Assembly (NCBI RefSeq): GCF_014385095.1
Contig: NZ_JACRTC010000004.1
Coordinates: 1-64,000 of the forward strand
Length of the DNA: 64,000 nt
DNA from: Zongyangia hominis
GTDB lineage: Bacteria; Bacillota; Clostridia; Oscillospirales; Ruminococcaceae
Direction: 5' to 3'
Shown piece by piece: positions 23,791 through 32,585 of this stretch. The notes under the pieces are model-generated. The model had not been told where the DNA came from, did no database searches, and saw only the letters and a list, made by a program, of their open reading frames with translations. How positions within the stretch are numbered: the stretch's first letter is position 1; each line of letters starts with the position of its first letter. The position numbers and the translations under genes are program-made.

Positions 23791-24086
23791 GCCTCGTCCT
23801 CCCCCTCTTCGCTCATCATGCGCAGATATTCCCGCTGCACCCGGGTGATCTCCTCCACACTCAGCGCGCGCAGGACGGTAAGCGGTGTGGAAAAGGCCCG
23901 CCGTCCGGCCCGGTAGAGGCACAGCGCCGCCATACAGGCCCCGTCGCACAAATCCTCCACCTGACAGGTGGCGTGCTTTTCCATCTGGGCGGCGGCCTTC
24001 TGGGCGAGTTTCGTCCCCCGGACGGCGTCGTAGGCGCTGATGGGCCGCAGCTCATAGGAGCCGCCCATCAGCCGCAGCCGCCTCAT
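23787..24086 (-). CDS. Tail assembly chaperone-like protein (XkdN position)
   Basis: A 99-residue protein between the tail tube and the tape-measure position, where XkdN-type chaperones lie. It has LRPISAYDAVRGTKLAQKAA, a cysteine-bearing helix (CQVEDLCDGACMAALCLYR) and LSVEEITRVQREYLRMM. ATGA overlaps couple it to the tube gene and to the next gene. Many such chaperones make a frameshifted longer product; no slippery heptamer followed by an extended second frame is evident here. Confidence 0.65.
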   Translation of the reverse strand: MRRLRLMGGSYELRPISAYDAVRGTKLAQKAAAQMEKHATCQVEDLCDGACMAALCLYRAGRRAFSTPLTVLRALSVEEITRVQREYLRMMSEEGEDEA

Positions 24087-24463
24087 ATCTGTAACCTCTT
24101 GGAGGCCAAAATGGCCACCGATTCCAAGACCACCTCGCCTACCGAGGAGCTTTCCACGATGTCGGACCACTCGCAGCCCGAGAAGATGACCCGCTTGTCG
24201 GGGCCGCCGATGACCACGTTAAAGTCGGAGAGGCTGTAAAAGTCGATGCCGTCGGAGAGGGCCGTGTCGGTGACCGCCACCCGGGTCAGTTCCAAGAGAT
24301 AGCGGCTGCGTCCGCCCACGGCGCCCACCGGCTCCTCGCTGCCCAGCGCCTCGATATAGCGGCTCTCCTTGGAGGCCTTCACCTTATAGGACTGGGCCAC
24401 CGCCAGGCGCTTGCCGTTTACTTCGATGGAGATGTCCTTGCTGCTGGGGAAAGAAACAATCAT
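24083..24463 (-). CDS. Phage tail tube protein
   Basis: A 126-residue beta-rich protein (DISIEVNGKRLAVAQSYKVKASKES, VTDTALSDGIDFYSLSDFNVVI, IFSGCEWSDI) of the inner tube type that follows a sheath gene. It would form hexameric rings inside the sheath. AAGGAGG precedes the ATG. Confidence 0.8.
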   Translation of the reverse strand: MIVSFPSSKDISIEVNGKRLAVAQSYKVKASKESRYIEALGSEEPVGAVGGRSRYLLELTRVAVTDTALSDGIDFYSLSDFNVVIGGPDKRVIFSGCEWSDIVESSSVGEVVLESVAILASKRLQI

Positions 24464-24475
24464 GCGTTTTCCTCC

Positions 24476-25540
24476 TTACATGGTGATATGGGCGGCCACA
24501 TGGATCATGTCCATGGCGCCGGACACCCGAAAGGACAGCTCCACCACGCACACGCCCGGATCGCTGTCGGATTTATAGATGAGCGGCGGGCCAAAGTCGT
24601 CGATGATGCCGCCCTGGCAGAGGTTCGAGAGCTCCAGCGCCACCTGGGACCGGATGGACTCCCGGGTGGCCAGGTTGTTTTTGGCCCCCTTGAGCCGGAT
24701 TTTGAGCATGTCCCGCAGCCGCCGCATACAGTGGTCAATGGTCATCACCGCGCCGATGGAATGCCAGGTGCGGTCGCTGACCCCGTCGGTGGTGGTGCGG
24801 GTGGAGACGGGCTTGATGCACTCCACCGCGCCCGACACCGTCTCAAAGGGGGTGACGCCGCCGGTGAGCATCCGCTGGATGTCGCCTTCGGAAAACTCCG
24901 TTTCCAGGGCGTCGACGCCTACGAGCGCGCTGCCGTTTAGGTTGGCCGACGGGTCCTCTGTGGCGGCGAGAAGCCCCGCCATGGCGCAGGCGGTAAAGAA
25001 GCTGTCCGACCCATCTCCCGCCTTACACTTGCCCGCGCAGACCATCATCCGCTCGCTATTTAGCTTCCCCGCCAAAGCGAGGGCCGCGTCGGGGCCGTCA
25101 CAGGCGCAAAGGCCGATTTTCTCCTTCTGGGCGAGGCTGTCCGAAGCGATGCGCTCACTCAGATAAGACATCACCCCTTCGTCGGCTCCGTAGCAGACCA
25201 CCACCCGGGGGGCCTTGTGGTCGCAGAGGTTGTCGACGGCTTTTTTGTAGTCCGCCGCCCCGGCGTTTTCATCGGGAACCGCGGCCACAATGAGCCGGCC
25301 GACGCCGTTTTGCAGCAGAATGTCCGCCGCCTTTAATAAGATGGCGCTTTGTGCCGTGTAAATCTCGGTGAGAGCCGAAAGGCTCCCCGCCTCATTGGCC
25401 GTGCCGTCGTTTTGCGCGGCGGCCGGGACAATGAGCCCCACCGGCAGCGCGCCGTCCTTGCCCCGGTACAGGGACTGGACGATATAACTGGATGTCACCC
25501 CCGGCCTTTCGCTGGCAGGGGAGGACGCTGTCCTACTCAT
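24476..25540 (-). CDS. Phage tail sheath protein
   Basis: A 354-residue contractile sheath subunit. Landmarks are RPGVTSSYIV at the N-terminus (the donor strand), a helical insert, VTPFETVSGAVECIKPVSTRTTTDGV and the C-terminal core DHCMRRLRDMLKIRLKG...ARVSGAMDMIHV-type ending. It is shorter than XkdK-type sheaths (about 460), suggesting loss of an outer domain. AGGAGG lies 8 bases before the ATG at 25540, which overlaps the upstream stop (TGATG). Confidence 0.9.
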   Translation of the reverse strand: MSRTASSPASERPGVTSSYIVQSLYRGKDGALPVGLIVPAAAQNDGTANEAGSLSALTEIYTAQSAILLKAADILLQNGVGRLIVAAVPDENAGAADYKKAVDNLCDHKAPRVVVCYGADEGVMSYLSERIASDSLAQKEKIGLCACDGPDAALALAGKLNSERMMVCAGKCKAGDGSDSFFTACAMAGLLAATEDPSANLNGSALVGVDALETEFSEGDIQRMLTGGVTPFETVSGAVECIKPVSTRTTTDGVSDRTWHSIGAVMTIDHCMRRLRDMLKIRLKGAKNNLATRESIRSQVALELSNLCQGGIIDDFGPPLIYKSDSDPGVCVVELSFRVSGAMDMIHVAAHITM

Positions 25541-26034
25541 CAATCATTCCTCCTCAGGATAATCTGGGTCAAGTCCTCTTCCTCCTCGCCCCGGCAGACA
25601 AAAGCGGTCAGGGCGGCGTAGCAGGGCAGGGTGAACCCGTCGTTTTGGGCGGTGGCGCACATTTCCCCGCACCACATTTTGCCGAGGTCCGGGAGCTTTT
25701 CGGTCATCAGGTCGCACAGGGCGCAAAAGTAGTAGTGGCAGTCCTTTTCCCAGCTTTTGGGCAGATAGATGTCAAAGCGCAGTTCTACCGCCATCTTCCT
25801 GCCAAAGAGCTGCTCCCCGTTTTCTCCCAGTCCCACAAAGCTGCCCATGGCCCCCTCGGACAGGGTGACCGCCCGCAGCCCCACACAGATGCAGGGGCGG
25901 CGCAGGGGGTAGCTTCTGCCTCCGGCCGGGAACTCGCAGAGGATGTCCGCGTCGGGGATGCCGCCCGCGGCGAGCAGGTCCCGCACCTGGGCTTTGAGCT
26001 GATAGAGTTTGTGAAAGGCCGCGATCATTGCCAT
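25540..26034 (-). CDS. Phage tail terminator/completion protein
   Basis: A 164-residue protein between the head-closure and sheath genes. The helical start (FHKLYQLKAQVRDLLAA), central beta strands (RKMAVELRFDIYLPKSWEKDCH) and the LCDLMTEKLPDLGKMWCGE segment fit tail-completion proteins. The call rests mainly on gene order. Confidence 0.6.
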   Translation of the reverse strand: MAMIAAFHKLYQLKAQVRDLLAAGGIPDADILCEFPAGGRSYPLRRPCICVGLRAVTLSEGAMGSFVGLGENGEQLFGRKMAVELRFDIYLPKSWEKDCHYYFCALCDLMTEKLPDLGKMWCGEMCATAQNDGFTLPCYAALTAFVCRGEEEEDLTQIILRRND

Positions 26035-26354
26035 GGCTTATCCTCCGCGGGCATCAGGATGGCCCGGTTATAGAGCGGCGCGTCTTCAAAGAGGACCTCC
26101 ATGCTTGAGCGCACCACAAATTCCTGTCCGCCGCACTCCACGACGGCGTCCACCGGCAGGGGATGCTCCACCGGCCCGATGTAGATGTATTCCTCCCGCG
26201 GCTCCTGACCCGCCGGGATATAGTCTCCCTTCTCCCGGCGGCCCATGGTGGTCCGGTTGGCCGGGAGGAGGACCGCTTTAAAGGAGTCCTCCCCCAGCTT
26301 TATCCGGGAGCCGTAGTGGTCAAGAAACCACCGGTATTCTTTTCGTATCTCCAT
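26025..26354 (-). CDS. Head-tail joining (head closure) protein
   Basis: A 109-residue beta-rich protein (FKAVLLPANRTT, EEYIYIGPVEHPLPVDAVVECGGQEFVV) resembling stopper/minor tail proteins of the XkdI/gp16 kind. It would seal the portal after packaging. The GGAGGAAACGC ribosome binding site precedes the ATG; its end overlaps the next gene by 10 bases. Confidence 0.6.
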   Translation of the reverse strand: MEIRKEYRWFLDHYGSRIKLGEDSFKAVLLPANRTTMGRREKGDYIPAGQEPREEYIYIGPVEHPLPVDAVVECGGQEFVVRSSMEVLFEDAPLYNRAILMPAEDKPWQ

Positions 26355-26364
26355 GCGTTTCCTC

Positions 26365-26721
26365 CTAGCTGCAAAGCCAGACGTCGCCGTCCGGCCGGGT
26401 GAGCAGGTCCTGACACAGGGCCCACATCTCCTCCAAAACCTCCCGGGAGGTGTCGCTCTGGGCGGAGGACTCCACCTTCACATCCCCCACCGAGATACTC
26501 TTAGTCCCCGCGCTCCCCCGGCCTTTCTCGTAGTGGTGATAGGCAAGGGCCGCGGCCACCAGGCTCAGCCGCTCCTGGTTTTTGTCGGGGTCCGCACCGG
26601 GGCGCAGCGAGCGCTCCACCGACTGGGCCGCGGCCTGGCACAGGGGGAGCCACTGCATGGCGTCGGTCAGCTCCATATCCGCAAACAGGGCGAATCGTTC
26701 CAATATCTTACTCAGTTCCAA
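26365..26721 (-). CDS. Head-tail connector (adaptor) protein
   Basis: A 118-residue helical protein directly after the capsid gene: LTDAMQWLPLCQAAAQSVERSLRP, then RLSLVAAALAYHHYEKGRG...ISVGDVKVESS and a terminal LCQDLL helix. This is the YqbG/gp6-like adaptor pattern. The TTG start is preceded by AAGGAG at 7 bases. Confidence 0.7.
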   Translation of the reverse strand: MELSKILERFALFADMELTDAMQWLPLCQAAAQSVERSLRPGADPDKNQERLSLVAAALAYHHYEKGRGSAGTKSISVGDVKVESSAQSDTSREVLEEMWALCQDLLTRPDGDVWLCS

Positions 26722-26743
26722 CCGCGTTCTCCTTTCTCATTTC

Positions 26744-27017
26744 AGCGCAGGGACGCCGTCCGCCGTTTGCCACGGGGGACGGCGTCCCTGCTGGGGTGCT
26801 GCGATCTCCGCCTGCGGCGGGGCAGGCCGCGCTTTGTTGCGTTCTCAGCGTAAGCGCCCTTGTCGCGTCCATCGCGCCATCGTCACGCTCGCGCCCCGGT
26901 AGGGGCTGCGGCGGGGCAAGCCGTGCTTTGGCCCATTCTCAGCGAAAGTGCCCCTGCCGCGTCAATCGCGCCATCGTTACCCATGCGTCCCGGCGCGGCA
27001 TCCCGCCCCGGCAGGGG
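26744..27017 (-). repeat. Dispersed repeat between the connector and capsid genes
   Basis: Two tandem units with a 94-bp period (starting 26814 and 26908), each with GCGGCGGGGCA, TTCTCAGCG, CGCGTC-ATCGCGCCATCGT and CCCCGG(T/C)AGGGGCT. A related fragment lies at 26744-26800. They resemble the host family (CGCGTC core and CCGG palindrome) but diverge in order, so membership is probable rather than sure. No gene is seen. Confidence 0.6.
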
Positions 27018-28028
27018 CTATGCGGTTTTGACGGTCATTACCCGCACGGCGTCGGGGAAAATCTTGGAAAAACCGGTGATGGCGGTGACGGCCGCACGGT
27101 CGAGCTGGCGGTCGATGACCTTGTCGTAATCAATCTGCACATCGCTGGCACAGACCATTTCCAGCGCGTAGCGGCGGTCCAGGGCGATGATGGTGCCCGC
27201 GGGAACGCAGGTGGATTTATAGAGCATGGCGCCCATGGGGGTCTTGAGCATGCCGGTGGCATTAAAGATGTCCCCAGCGCCGGTGTCCTGGAACTCAGGG
27301 AGAAGCAACAGCTTTGCCATGACGTCGGGGGAGACGAGGAGGGTGTTCATCTGATAATCCTCAAACTCGTTCCACAGCGCCACCAGGTCGGCGTAGGTCA
27401 CTTCCCCCGCGGCGGCGGTCGTCAGCTTCTTGGCACCGTTCCGGTTGCCGTCGCCGTTCATCAGCACGTCCACCGCGTCGGAGAGCTGGCTTTTGGCCAT
27501 GGTGGCGCCCATCTGGCGCAGGGCCACGGTGAAGAGATCCAGCTTCTGGTGGCGCACCGCCTCGTAGGAGGCGCAGAGCATCCGGCCCCGCTTGATGAGG
27601 CGGATCAGGTTGTCCTTGAGTTTTAAGACCGTCTGGGGAATCTGAGCGCCCTCGCCCACCTCCTTGACCGCGTTGCCCTCGTTTTCCGAGGTCACGCCGC
27701 GGTAGTCCATGGTGTCGATGACGGTCTTGGTGGCGATGATGTTGGAAAGGATGCTGCTCTCGTCCATGCCCTGACGGACCGCCCGGACGATATATTCGGG
27801 GAAGAGCACCGCGCCCGCGGGCTCTTTGAAGAATTTATCCACGGTGTCGGAGCCCTCTCCGGCCACCTTGATGTCAAAGCGTTTGAGCTGGCGCTGATAG
27901 GCGTCCAGGCCCACAAGCTCGCTGCCCTTGTAGTTTTCGGAGGGGTCCAGCTCCTCCAGGATGCGCGAAAAGCTCTTGGACGCGGTGGCGTACATGCTCC
28001 GGTCCAGCTGGGTGCTTTCATAGGTCAC
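27018..28028 (-). CDS. Phage major capsid protein
   Basis: A 336-residue protein encoded directly after the protease and decoration genes. Segments KEPAGAVLFPEYIVRAVRQGMDESSIL, DTMDYRGVTSENEGNAVKEVGEGAQIPQ and LMNGDGNRN...LVSPDVMAKLLLLPEF...GDIFNATG fit HK97-fold capsid proteins of PBSX-like phages. AAAGGAGG precedes a GTG start. Full length, no breaks. Confidence 0.88.
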   Translation of the reverse strand: MTYESTQLDRSMYATASKSFSRILEELDPSENYKGSELVGLDAYQRQLKRFDIKVAGEGSDTVDKFFKEPAGAVLFPEYIVRAVRQGMDESSILSNIIATKTVIDTMDYRGVTSENEGNAVKEVGEGAQIPQTVLKLKDNLIRLIKRGRMLCASYEAVRHQKLDLFTVALRQMGATMAKSQLSDAVDVLMNGDGNRNGAKKLTTAAAGEVTYADLVALWNEFEDYQMNTLLVSPDVMAKLLLLPEFQDTGAGDIFNATGMLKTPMGAMLYKSTCVPAGTIIALDRRYALEMVCASDVQIDYDKVIDRQLDRAAVTAITGFSKIFPDAVRVMTVKTA

Positions 28029-28063
28029 GATGTGATTCCTCCTTTAATTTTGGAAAGTAGGGC

Positions 28064-28396
28064 TTACAGGAAGGCGTCCAGGACGCCGTTTTCACTGGCG
28101 ACCACCAGCACCTGCCGGCCGCCCTCGCCCGCTTTGGCCTTGCCGGACGCCTCGCCCACCAGGGACGCGAGCCCCAAGGAAACCTCGCCGGTATAGGGAA
28201 TCTGGGCGTGTCCGGCCACAATGACGGTGGCAAGGCCGTGGCGCACATTCTGGCAAACGCCGGCGACGTCGCTGCCTGCGGTGGCCGCGGTCACCTTGCC
28301 GTTTTCGGAGATACTCACCACTTGCCCTGCCGCCACGTCGGCGCCGCAGGTAAAGGTGGCGGCCACCTGGCCGAGTCCTTTAAAAGAAACTGTCAT
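28064..28396 (-). CDS. Capsid decoration/stabilising protein
   Basis: A 110-residue small beta protein (FKGLGQVAATFTCGADV, GQVVSISENGKVTAAT, GVCQNVRHGLATVIVAGHAQIPYTG) between the protease and capsid genes, where phages place a head decoration protein. A glycine/valine-rich beta-tulip pattern is seen, as in such proteins. Confidence 0.7.
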   Translation of the reverse strand: MTVSFKGLGQVAATFTCGADVAAGQVVSISENGKVTAATAGSDVAGVCQNVRHGLATVIVAGHAQIPYTGEVSLGLASLVGEASGKAKAGEGGRQVLVVASENGVLDAFL

Positions 28397-28407
28397 GAAT
28401 CTTCCTC

Positions 28408-29394
28408 CTAGATTTTAAATTCCCCGTTGGGGGTCCTATCCTTGGAAGGCGCGGCTTTGAGCTGGGGCGCGGGGCCCTGGCCCAGCCGCTCCTCAAAGGA
28501 CTTTTCAAACGCTTTGAGCTCTGTGATATCCATCTTGTCCACCAGCGTGGAGAAGGCCGGGGCCGGGATATCCTCCCCGCACAGCAGAGAGAGGGCCCGC
28601 ACATGGCTTTTGAGATCCTCCACGTACTGCGTTCCCAGGGCCGCTTTTTTCTCCAGCTGACCGATATAATCGCTCAGTTCCCCCGCCTCGTGGGAGGACA
28701 AAAGAACTTCCTCCCCCATTGACAGGCTTTTGATCAGATGTTCCATAGTCTTTCCTCCTGTGATGTGGTAGCTTTTGGTCACACCGGCCCGGCGCTGTGC
28801 CGGAACGGCCACAAAGGACCATTCGTAGGCGTCGGTGGGACGCTGCAACAGATGGTAGCAGAGCTTCCCGTCGTACCGCCTCCCCTTTTGATGGGTGCAG
28901 CGGTCCTTCTTGACGTCCTCCCCGCAGATGGAGCAGATTTTTCCCTCCACGCTGCAACCGATGCTGACCTCTTTCTTGATGCCCGCGTCGATGTCCAGGA
29001 TGAGCCCCTCGTTTTGCTTGGAACGCACGGCGTAGGCGTTTGCCTTGAGATAAAAATAAGGTGTCCCGTCGGCGCACTTCCGGCTCTCGTCGGGGAGAAC
29101 CTGGCAGTCGAAGATGCGGGCGGTCTGGTTCTGGCTCTTGGGGTTGTGGTCGAAGATGCCGGTCTTGCCCAAAAACAGCTGGGAGAGGGCGTCCAGCCCC
29201 TCCTTATCAAAGCGCTCGTTGTCCCGGTCGATGTCGTTGTCGCACAAAATGAGGGAGAAGACATAGACCTCCCCGGCCTCCATGGGACGCAGGCTGTACC
29301 GGTTAATCTTTTCCAGCGTCTCGGGGCCCGCCTGATTTTCGCCGCCCGCCTTTCCCGCCTTCACTGTCGGGATGGCAATCGTGTCTTTGTTCAT
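28408..29394 (-). CDS. Prohead protease with fused scaffold
   Basis: A 328-residue protein. The N-terminal part (VYVFSLILCDNDIDRDNERFDKEGL...GKTGIFDHNPKS...VSIGCSV) matches the prohead serine protease family used by PBSX-like phages, with a four-Cys/His knuckle CSICGEDVKKDRCTH (about 156-170). The C-terminal 110 residues are helical and charged, like an internal scaffold removed during maturation. It begins at an ATGA overlap with the portal gene. Confidence 0.82.
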   Translation of the reverse strand: MNKDTIAIPTVKAGKAGGENQAGPETLEKINRYSLRPMEAGEVYVFSLILCDNDIDRDNERFDKEGLDALSQLFLGKTGIFDHNPKSQNQTARIFDCQVLPDESRKCADGTPYFYLKANAYAVRSKQNEGLILDIDAGIKKEVSIGCSVEGKICSICGEDVKKDRCTHQKGRRYDGKLCYHLLQRPTDAYEWSFVAVPAQRRAGVTKSYHITGGKTMEHLIKSLSMGEEVLLSSHEAGELSDYIGQLEKKAALGTQYVEDLKSHVRALSLLCGEDIPAPAFSTLVDKMDITELKAFEKSFEERLGQGPAPQLKAAPSKDRTPNGEFKI

Positions 29395-30569
29395 GGTTTC
29401 ACCTCCCCGCGTTCCAAAATTTGTTCGAGCTGCCGGGCCTGGGCGTCATAGAGCCGGGCTTTGGCCAGCTCCACCTCGTCCTGGAGGTTGATGCTCTCCC
29501 AGGTGATGACAGGCTCGTCTTCTATGCCGCGCAGCCCTAACCAGATGCCCACAATCCGCCGGATGACCGCGTTTAACTGGGTGCGGTAGCAGTCGAGCTC
29601 ACTGGTGAGGATGTCGGCTTGCTGGGCGCTCATCCGTTCGGTGGTGGACCACTGGAGCCCCAGCAGGAAGGGGGGCACCCCCAGCTTGGCCACGATCTGC
29701 TCGGTCATCTGGCGCACCGGCACCTGGATGTCCAGCACCTGGTTGTCCGCGCCGATGACCTTGATGTCCACATCCCCCACGCAGACGAAGTCCCTTACCC
29801 GGCCGTCCTGGGCGCTGATGGCGCTGCGCCACTCGTCGGCGATATGCCGGGCCATCTCCTGGGCATAGGCCCTATCCATGGGGCCGTCCCCGGGGTGGTA
29901 GGTGACGGCGAAGCGGACATTGCCCACCCGCTCGAAGTTCTGCCGGGTCGCCTCAAAGATTTTGAGGAGCACGTCGCTGACAAAGGGCAAGCTCCGTAAG
30001 AGGGAGCGGCCCACCGCCTCCCCGGGCCGGGGGGAGAGGGCGGAAAAGAGGACGAGCTGGGGATAGGGCACCGGCCGGAGGTCGAAGCCGCCGCTGCGGG
30101 AAAAAATCCGGGTTTCCAGGGGGTTCTCCCCAGGGCGCGCCTCCACGTCGGCGAGGGACGCGTGGTAGAGCCCCGCGATCTCGCCCCGCTTGTGGTCGAG
30201 GACCACTTCGCCTACCGCGTTGCCGTAGCAAAGCAGGCTGTCCAGATACCGGGCCAAAAACTCACCCAGTCCCGCGCCGCCGCCCGACACCGGCACCCGC
30301 TCCAGAAAAGCGGCCAGCTCCCGCTCGGCCTTTTTATCCCCTAAGGACACGGTGATGTCCCCCATGGTCAGCCGCACGATCTTGCAAAGCGCCGCGTCGA
30401 TGAGGGGGACCGACTCCCGCAGCCGGTCATAGAGCCTGCACTGCTCATCGAGTCCCAACATCCCTTTGTCCCAGTCAAAGCCGGGGGGCGGGGATGTCTG
30501 TACCACGTTGGCCGCGGCGGCGGGTCTGCCCCGCCTGCCAAAGGAAAAACGCAAAAGACCACCTCCCAT
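29391..30569 (-). CDS. Phage portal protein
   Basis: A 392-residue portal of the PBSX/Mu-like type. Landmarks are LYDRLRESVPLIDAALCKIVRLTMG, YLDSLLCYGNAVGEVV, GVPPFLLGLQWSTTERMSAQQAD and the late ELDCYRTQLNAVIRRIVG helix. It forms the DNA-passage ring. The ATG at 30569 is used; a TTG at 30554 behind GGGAGGTGG is an alternative start. The 135 bases to the terminase gene show no other gene. Confidence 0.88.
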   Translation of the reverse strand: MGGGLLRFSFGRRGRPAAAANVVQTSPPPGFDWDKGMLGLDEQCRLYDRLRESVPLIDAALCKIVRLTMGDITVSLGDKKAERELAAFLERVPVSGGGAGLGEFLARYLDSLLCYGNAVGEVVLDHKRGEIAGLYHASLADVEARPGENPLETRIFSRSGGFDLRPVPYPQLVLFSALSPRPGEAVGRSLLRSLPFVSDVLLKIFEATRQNFERVGNVRFAVTYHPGDGPMDRAYAQEMARHIADEWRSAISAQDGRVRDFVCVGDVDIKVIGADNQVLDIQVPVRQMTEQIVAKLGVPPFLLGLQWSTTERMSAQQADILTSELDCYRTQLNAVIRRIVGIWLGLRGIEDEPVITWESINLQDEVELAKARLYDAQARQLEQILERGEVKP

Positions 30570-30704
30570 ATGTCTTCGATACTTTTCGTGTCGTTGTACT
30601 TATAATACATTTGTTCTTATCGGAGCCTTTGTCCGACGCCCCGCCCTGGCGGCTGGGACGGCCCCAGCCTTCCTTTCTCCCGAAAGGGGGCCGGAAAAGG
30701 TCCT

Positions 30705-31967
30705 TTAATCCTCCCAACGGTCGGCCGCCATAGCGAAGAAGCCGCCGGCGGGACGGCCCAGGGCGTGCATGACGAAATAGCGGATGTCGTCCATGGCGTG
30801 GTCAAACCGCTTGACCACCCGGTCTGCGCCCGCCGCCTCGTCCCAGCGGTAAAGGGAAAATTCCCGAATGCTGTCCACACAGCCCTCCCACAGCTTGATC
30901 TTCCCCTCGTCCAGGGCGGCGGCCACCGCCCGGATGCCGGGGAGTACCTGGTTGTCGGCGGGCACCGGGAGAAATCTCCCGTGGCTGCGCACCGTCTCCA
31001 TGAGGCTGGCCGCCGACGGGTCGACGACGATCTCCCGCACGGGGAGGCCGCCGCCCAGCGCCTCAATGGCCTTGTAGTGCTCCTCGTCGGTGCGCAGGAC
31101 GCCGCCGTGGGCCTTGGCGTCGTAGTAGTATTCCCGCATCCGGTACCAGACCCCGCCGCTAAGACCCCAGAGCCCCGCTGAACAGGGGTTGACGATGCCG
31201 TAGTCGCAGGAGAGGAGGTAGCGCTCCATCCGCTGGGGGAGGGCGTTGACCACATGGGCCGCCGGGGAAAACATGGGGTAGACCGCCCCGGCGGCGGCGC
31301 TCCACCGCCCCAATACAAAGCGCTCGTAAAAAGCGCCGGAATAGATATTTTCATAACGCCGGATGATTTCGGGGGAAAGGGCGGGATTGTCCCGCATGGT
31401 AAAATGAAGGTACAGCGCTCGCTTTTCCCGCCGCTTTAAAATCCACTCCTGGTAAAACCAGTGGCCCGGGTGCTCGGGATTGCAGTTAAACCAAAATTTG
31501 CTTCCCCGCACCGAGCACCGGGCCAGGGCCTGCTCCACAAAGGAGCGGGGCAGCAGCGCCACCTCGTCAAACAGCGCCCCCGACAGGGTGACGCCCTGAA
31601 TCCGGGCGGCGGAGCTTTCATCGTTGCCCCCAAAGAGATAAAACCGGTTGTGACGCCCCGCGTAGCTGATTTCCACCAGATTTTGGGAGGCCGTCTCCTG
31701 GGCGTGAAAGCCCAGGGAAGCTAAGACCGGCAATAGGGGGGAAAGAAGGTTGCGCCGGACACAGCCCAGCGTCCGCCCGCATAGGGCGAAGGCGGCGTCG
31801 GAGAAGCCCAGCATGGCCCACACCACAAAGGAAAGACCCATGGAAAAGGTCTTGCCCGACCGGATGGCCCCGTCGCAGATGATGGCGTCGTGGCGCCGGT
31901 AGGGGCTGCGGGAAGTCCACCAGCGCAGCACCGCCTGCTGCCGCTTGGAAAACGCCGGATTTGCCAC
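30705..31967 (-). CDS. Terminase large subunit (PBSX family)
   Basis: A 420-residue packaging ATPase/nuclease. It has a Walker A-like DGAIRSGKTFSMGLS near residue 30, TLSGALFDEVALLP as Walker B, the nuclease-domain start LLSCDYGIVNPCSAGLWGL and the late MDDIRYFVMHAL acidic motif. The GTG at 31967 sits 5 bases behind GGGGGGAG and aligns with the family N-terminus better than an in-frame ATG at 32087. Intact. Confidence 0.92.
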   Translation of the reverse strand: MANPAFSKRQQAVLRWWTSRSPYRRHDAIICDGAIRSGKTFSMGLSFVVWAMLGFSDAAFALCGRTLGCVRRNLLSPLLPVLASLGFHAQETASQNLVEISYAGRHNRFYLFGGNDESSAARIQGVTLSGALFDEVALLPRSFVEQALARCSVRGSKFWFNCNPEHPGHWFYQEWILKRREKRALYLHFTMRDNPALSPEIIRRYENIYSGAFYERFVLGRWSAAAGAVYPMFSPAAHVVNALPQRMERYLLSCDYGIVNPCSAGLWGLSGGVWYRMREYYYDAKAHGGVLRTDEEHYKAIEALGGGLPVREIVVDPSAASLMETVRSHGRFLPVPADNQVLPGIRAVAAALDEGKIKLWEGCVDSIREFSLYRWDEAAGADRVVKRFDHAMDDIRYFVMHALGRPAGGFFAMAADRWED

Positions 31968-32252
31968 TGCTTCTCCCCCCTGCCACTTTGGTCGTCCGCT
32001 TGTTCTTTTTTGTCTTCGTACGCGGCTTATCCTCCGCGTCCCATACGCTTTGTCATCCCCGCGTATATCCCCGGAGTCCCGGTTCACAGCGGGGCCCTCG
32101 CGCTTTATGGTTTTGGAGCGCCGAGGGGCTCCCCTGTTTTTCTTTTGGAGCCGGCCGGGCCGCTTCGCCGCAGGTGGAACGTATCCCGCCCGTACAAGCG
32201 GTGACCGCCGCGCTTTTCATGCGCTTTCTTCATCCGCGGCGCGACCCATAAG
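31968..32252. other. Gap between the two terminase genes, no gene seen
   Basis: It holds 285 bases of mixed composition with no coding frame that looks used on the minus strand. Short CGCGGCG and GCGCTTT words recall the dispersed repeat, but a full unit cannot be aligned. In most phages the two terminase genes touch, so an insertion or the lost part of a gene is plausible. Confidence 0.35.
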
Positions 32253-32585
32253 TCAGGGTGCGTCCTCCTCGATGGGTTCGCTTTCCCCGCTTAAAGCTAA
32301 CAGCATCTTGCGGCCCTCTTCCTTCTCCTCCAGCCGGTGCTGGAGCATATCCAGGCATTTGAGTGCCTCCAGCCGGTCGTAGAACTTAATCTCGATGCCG
32401 TCCTTGTTGGTCCTTATTTCTTTAATATTAAACAGATCCAGCCCGTCAATGGATACCGGATCCTCGGAGGACTGAATCACCAGCTTGACGCTGTCGTTGA
32501 CCGACCCCATGGCCAGCTTCCGCAGACTCTCCTCCACGGTCCGCGGTGTCTTCCCCGTAGAGGAGGACCGTTTCTTTTCGCACAT
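32253..32585 (-). CDS. Terminase small subunit, N-terminal DNA-binding part absent
   Basis: A 110-residue protein whose central VNDSVKLVIQSSED and LDLFNIKEIRTNKDGIEIKFYDRLEALKCLDML match the C-terminal region of XtmA-type small terminases. The N-terminal helix-turn-helix that recognises pac DNA is missing, and the protein is less than half the usual length. An upstream ATG at 32621 adds 12 residues only. Its place, first in the late operon and before the large subunit, supports the call. It may be a truncated remnant or a minimal version. Confidence 0.65.
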   Translation of the reverse strand: MCEKKRSSSTGKTPRTVEESLRKLAMGSVNDSVKLVIQSSEDPVSIDGLDLFNIKEIRTNKDGIEIKFYDRLEALKCLDMLQHRLEEKEEGRKMLLALSGESEPIEEDAP

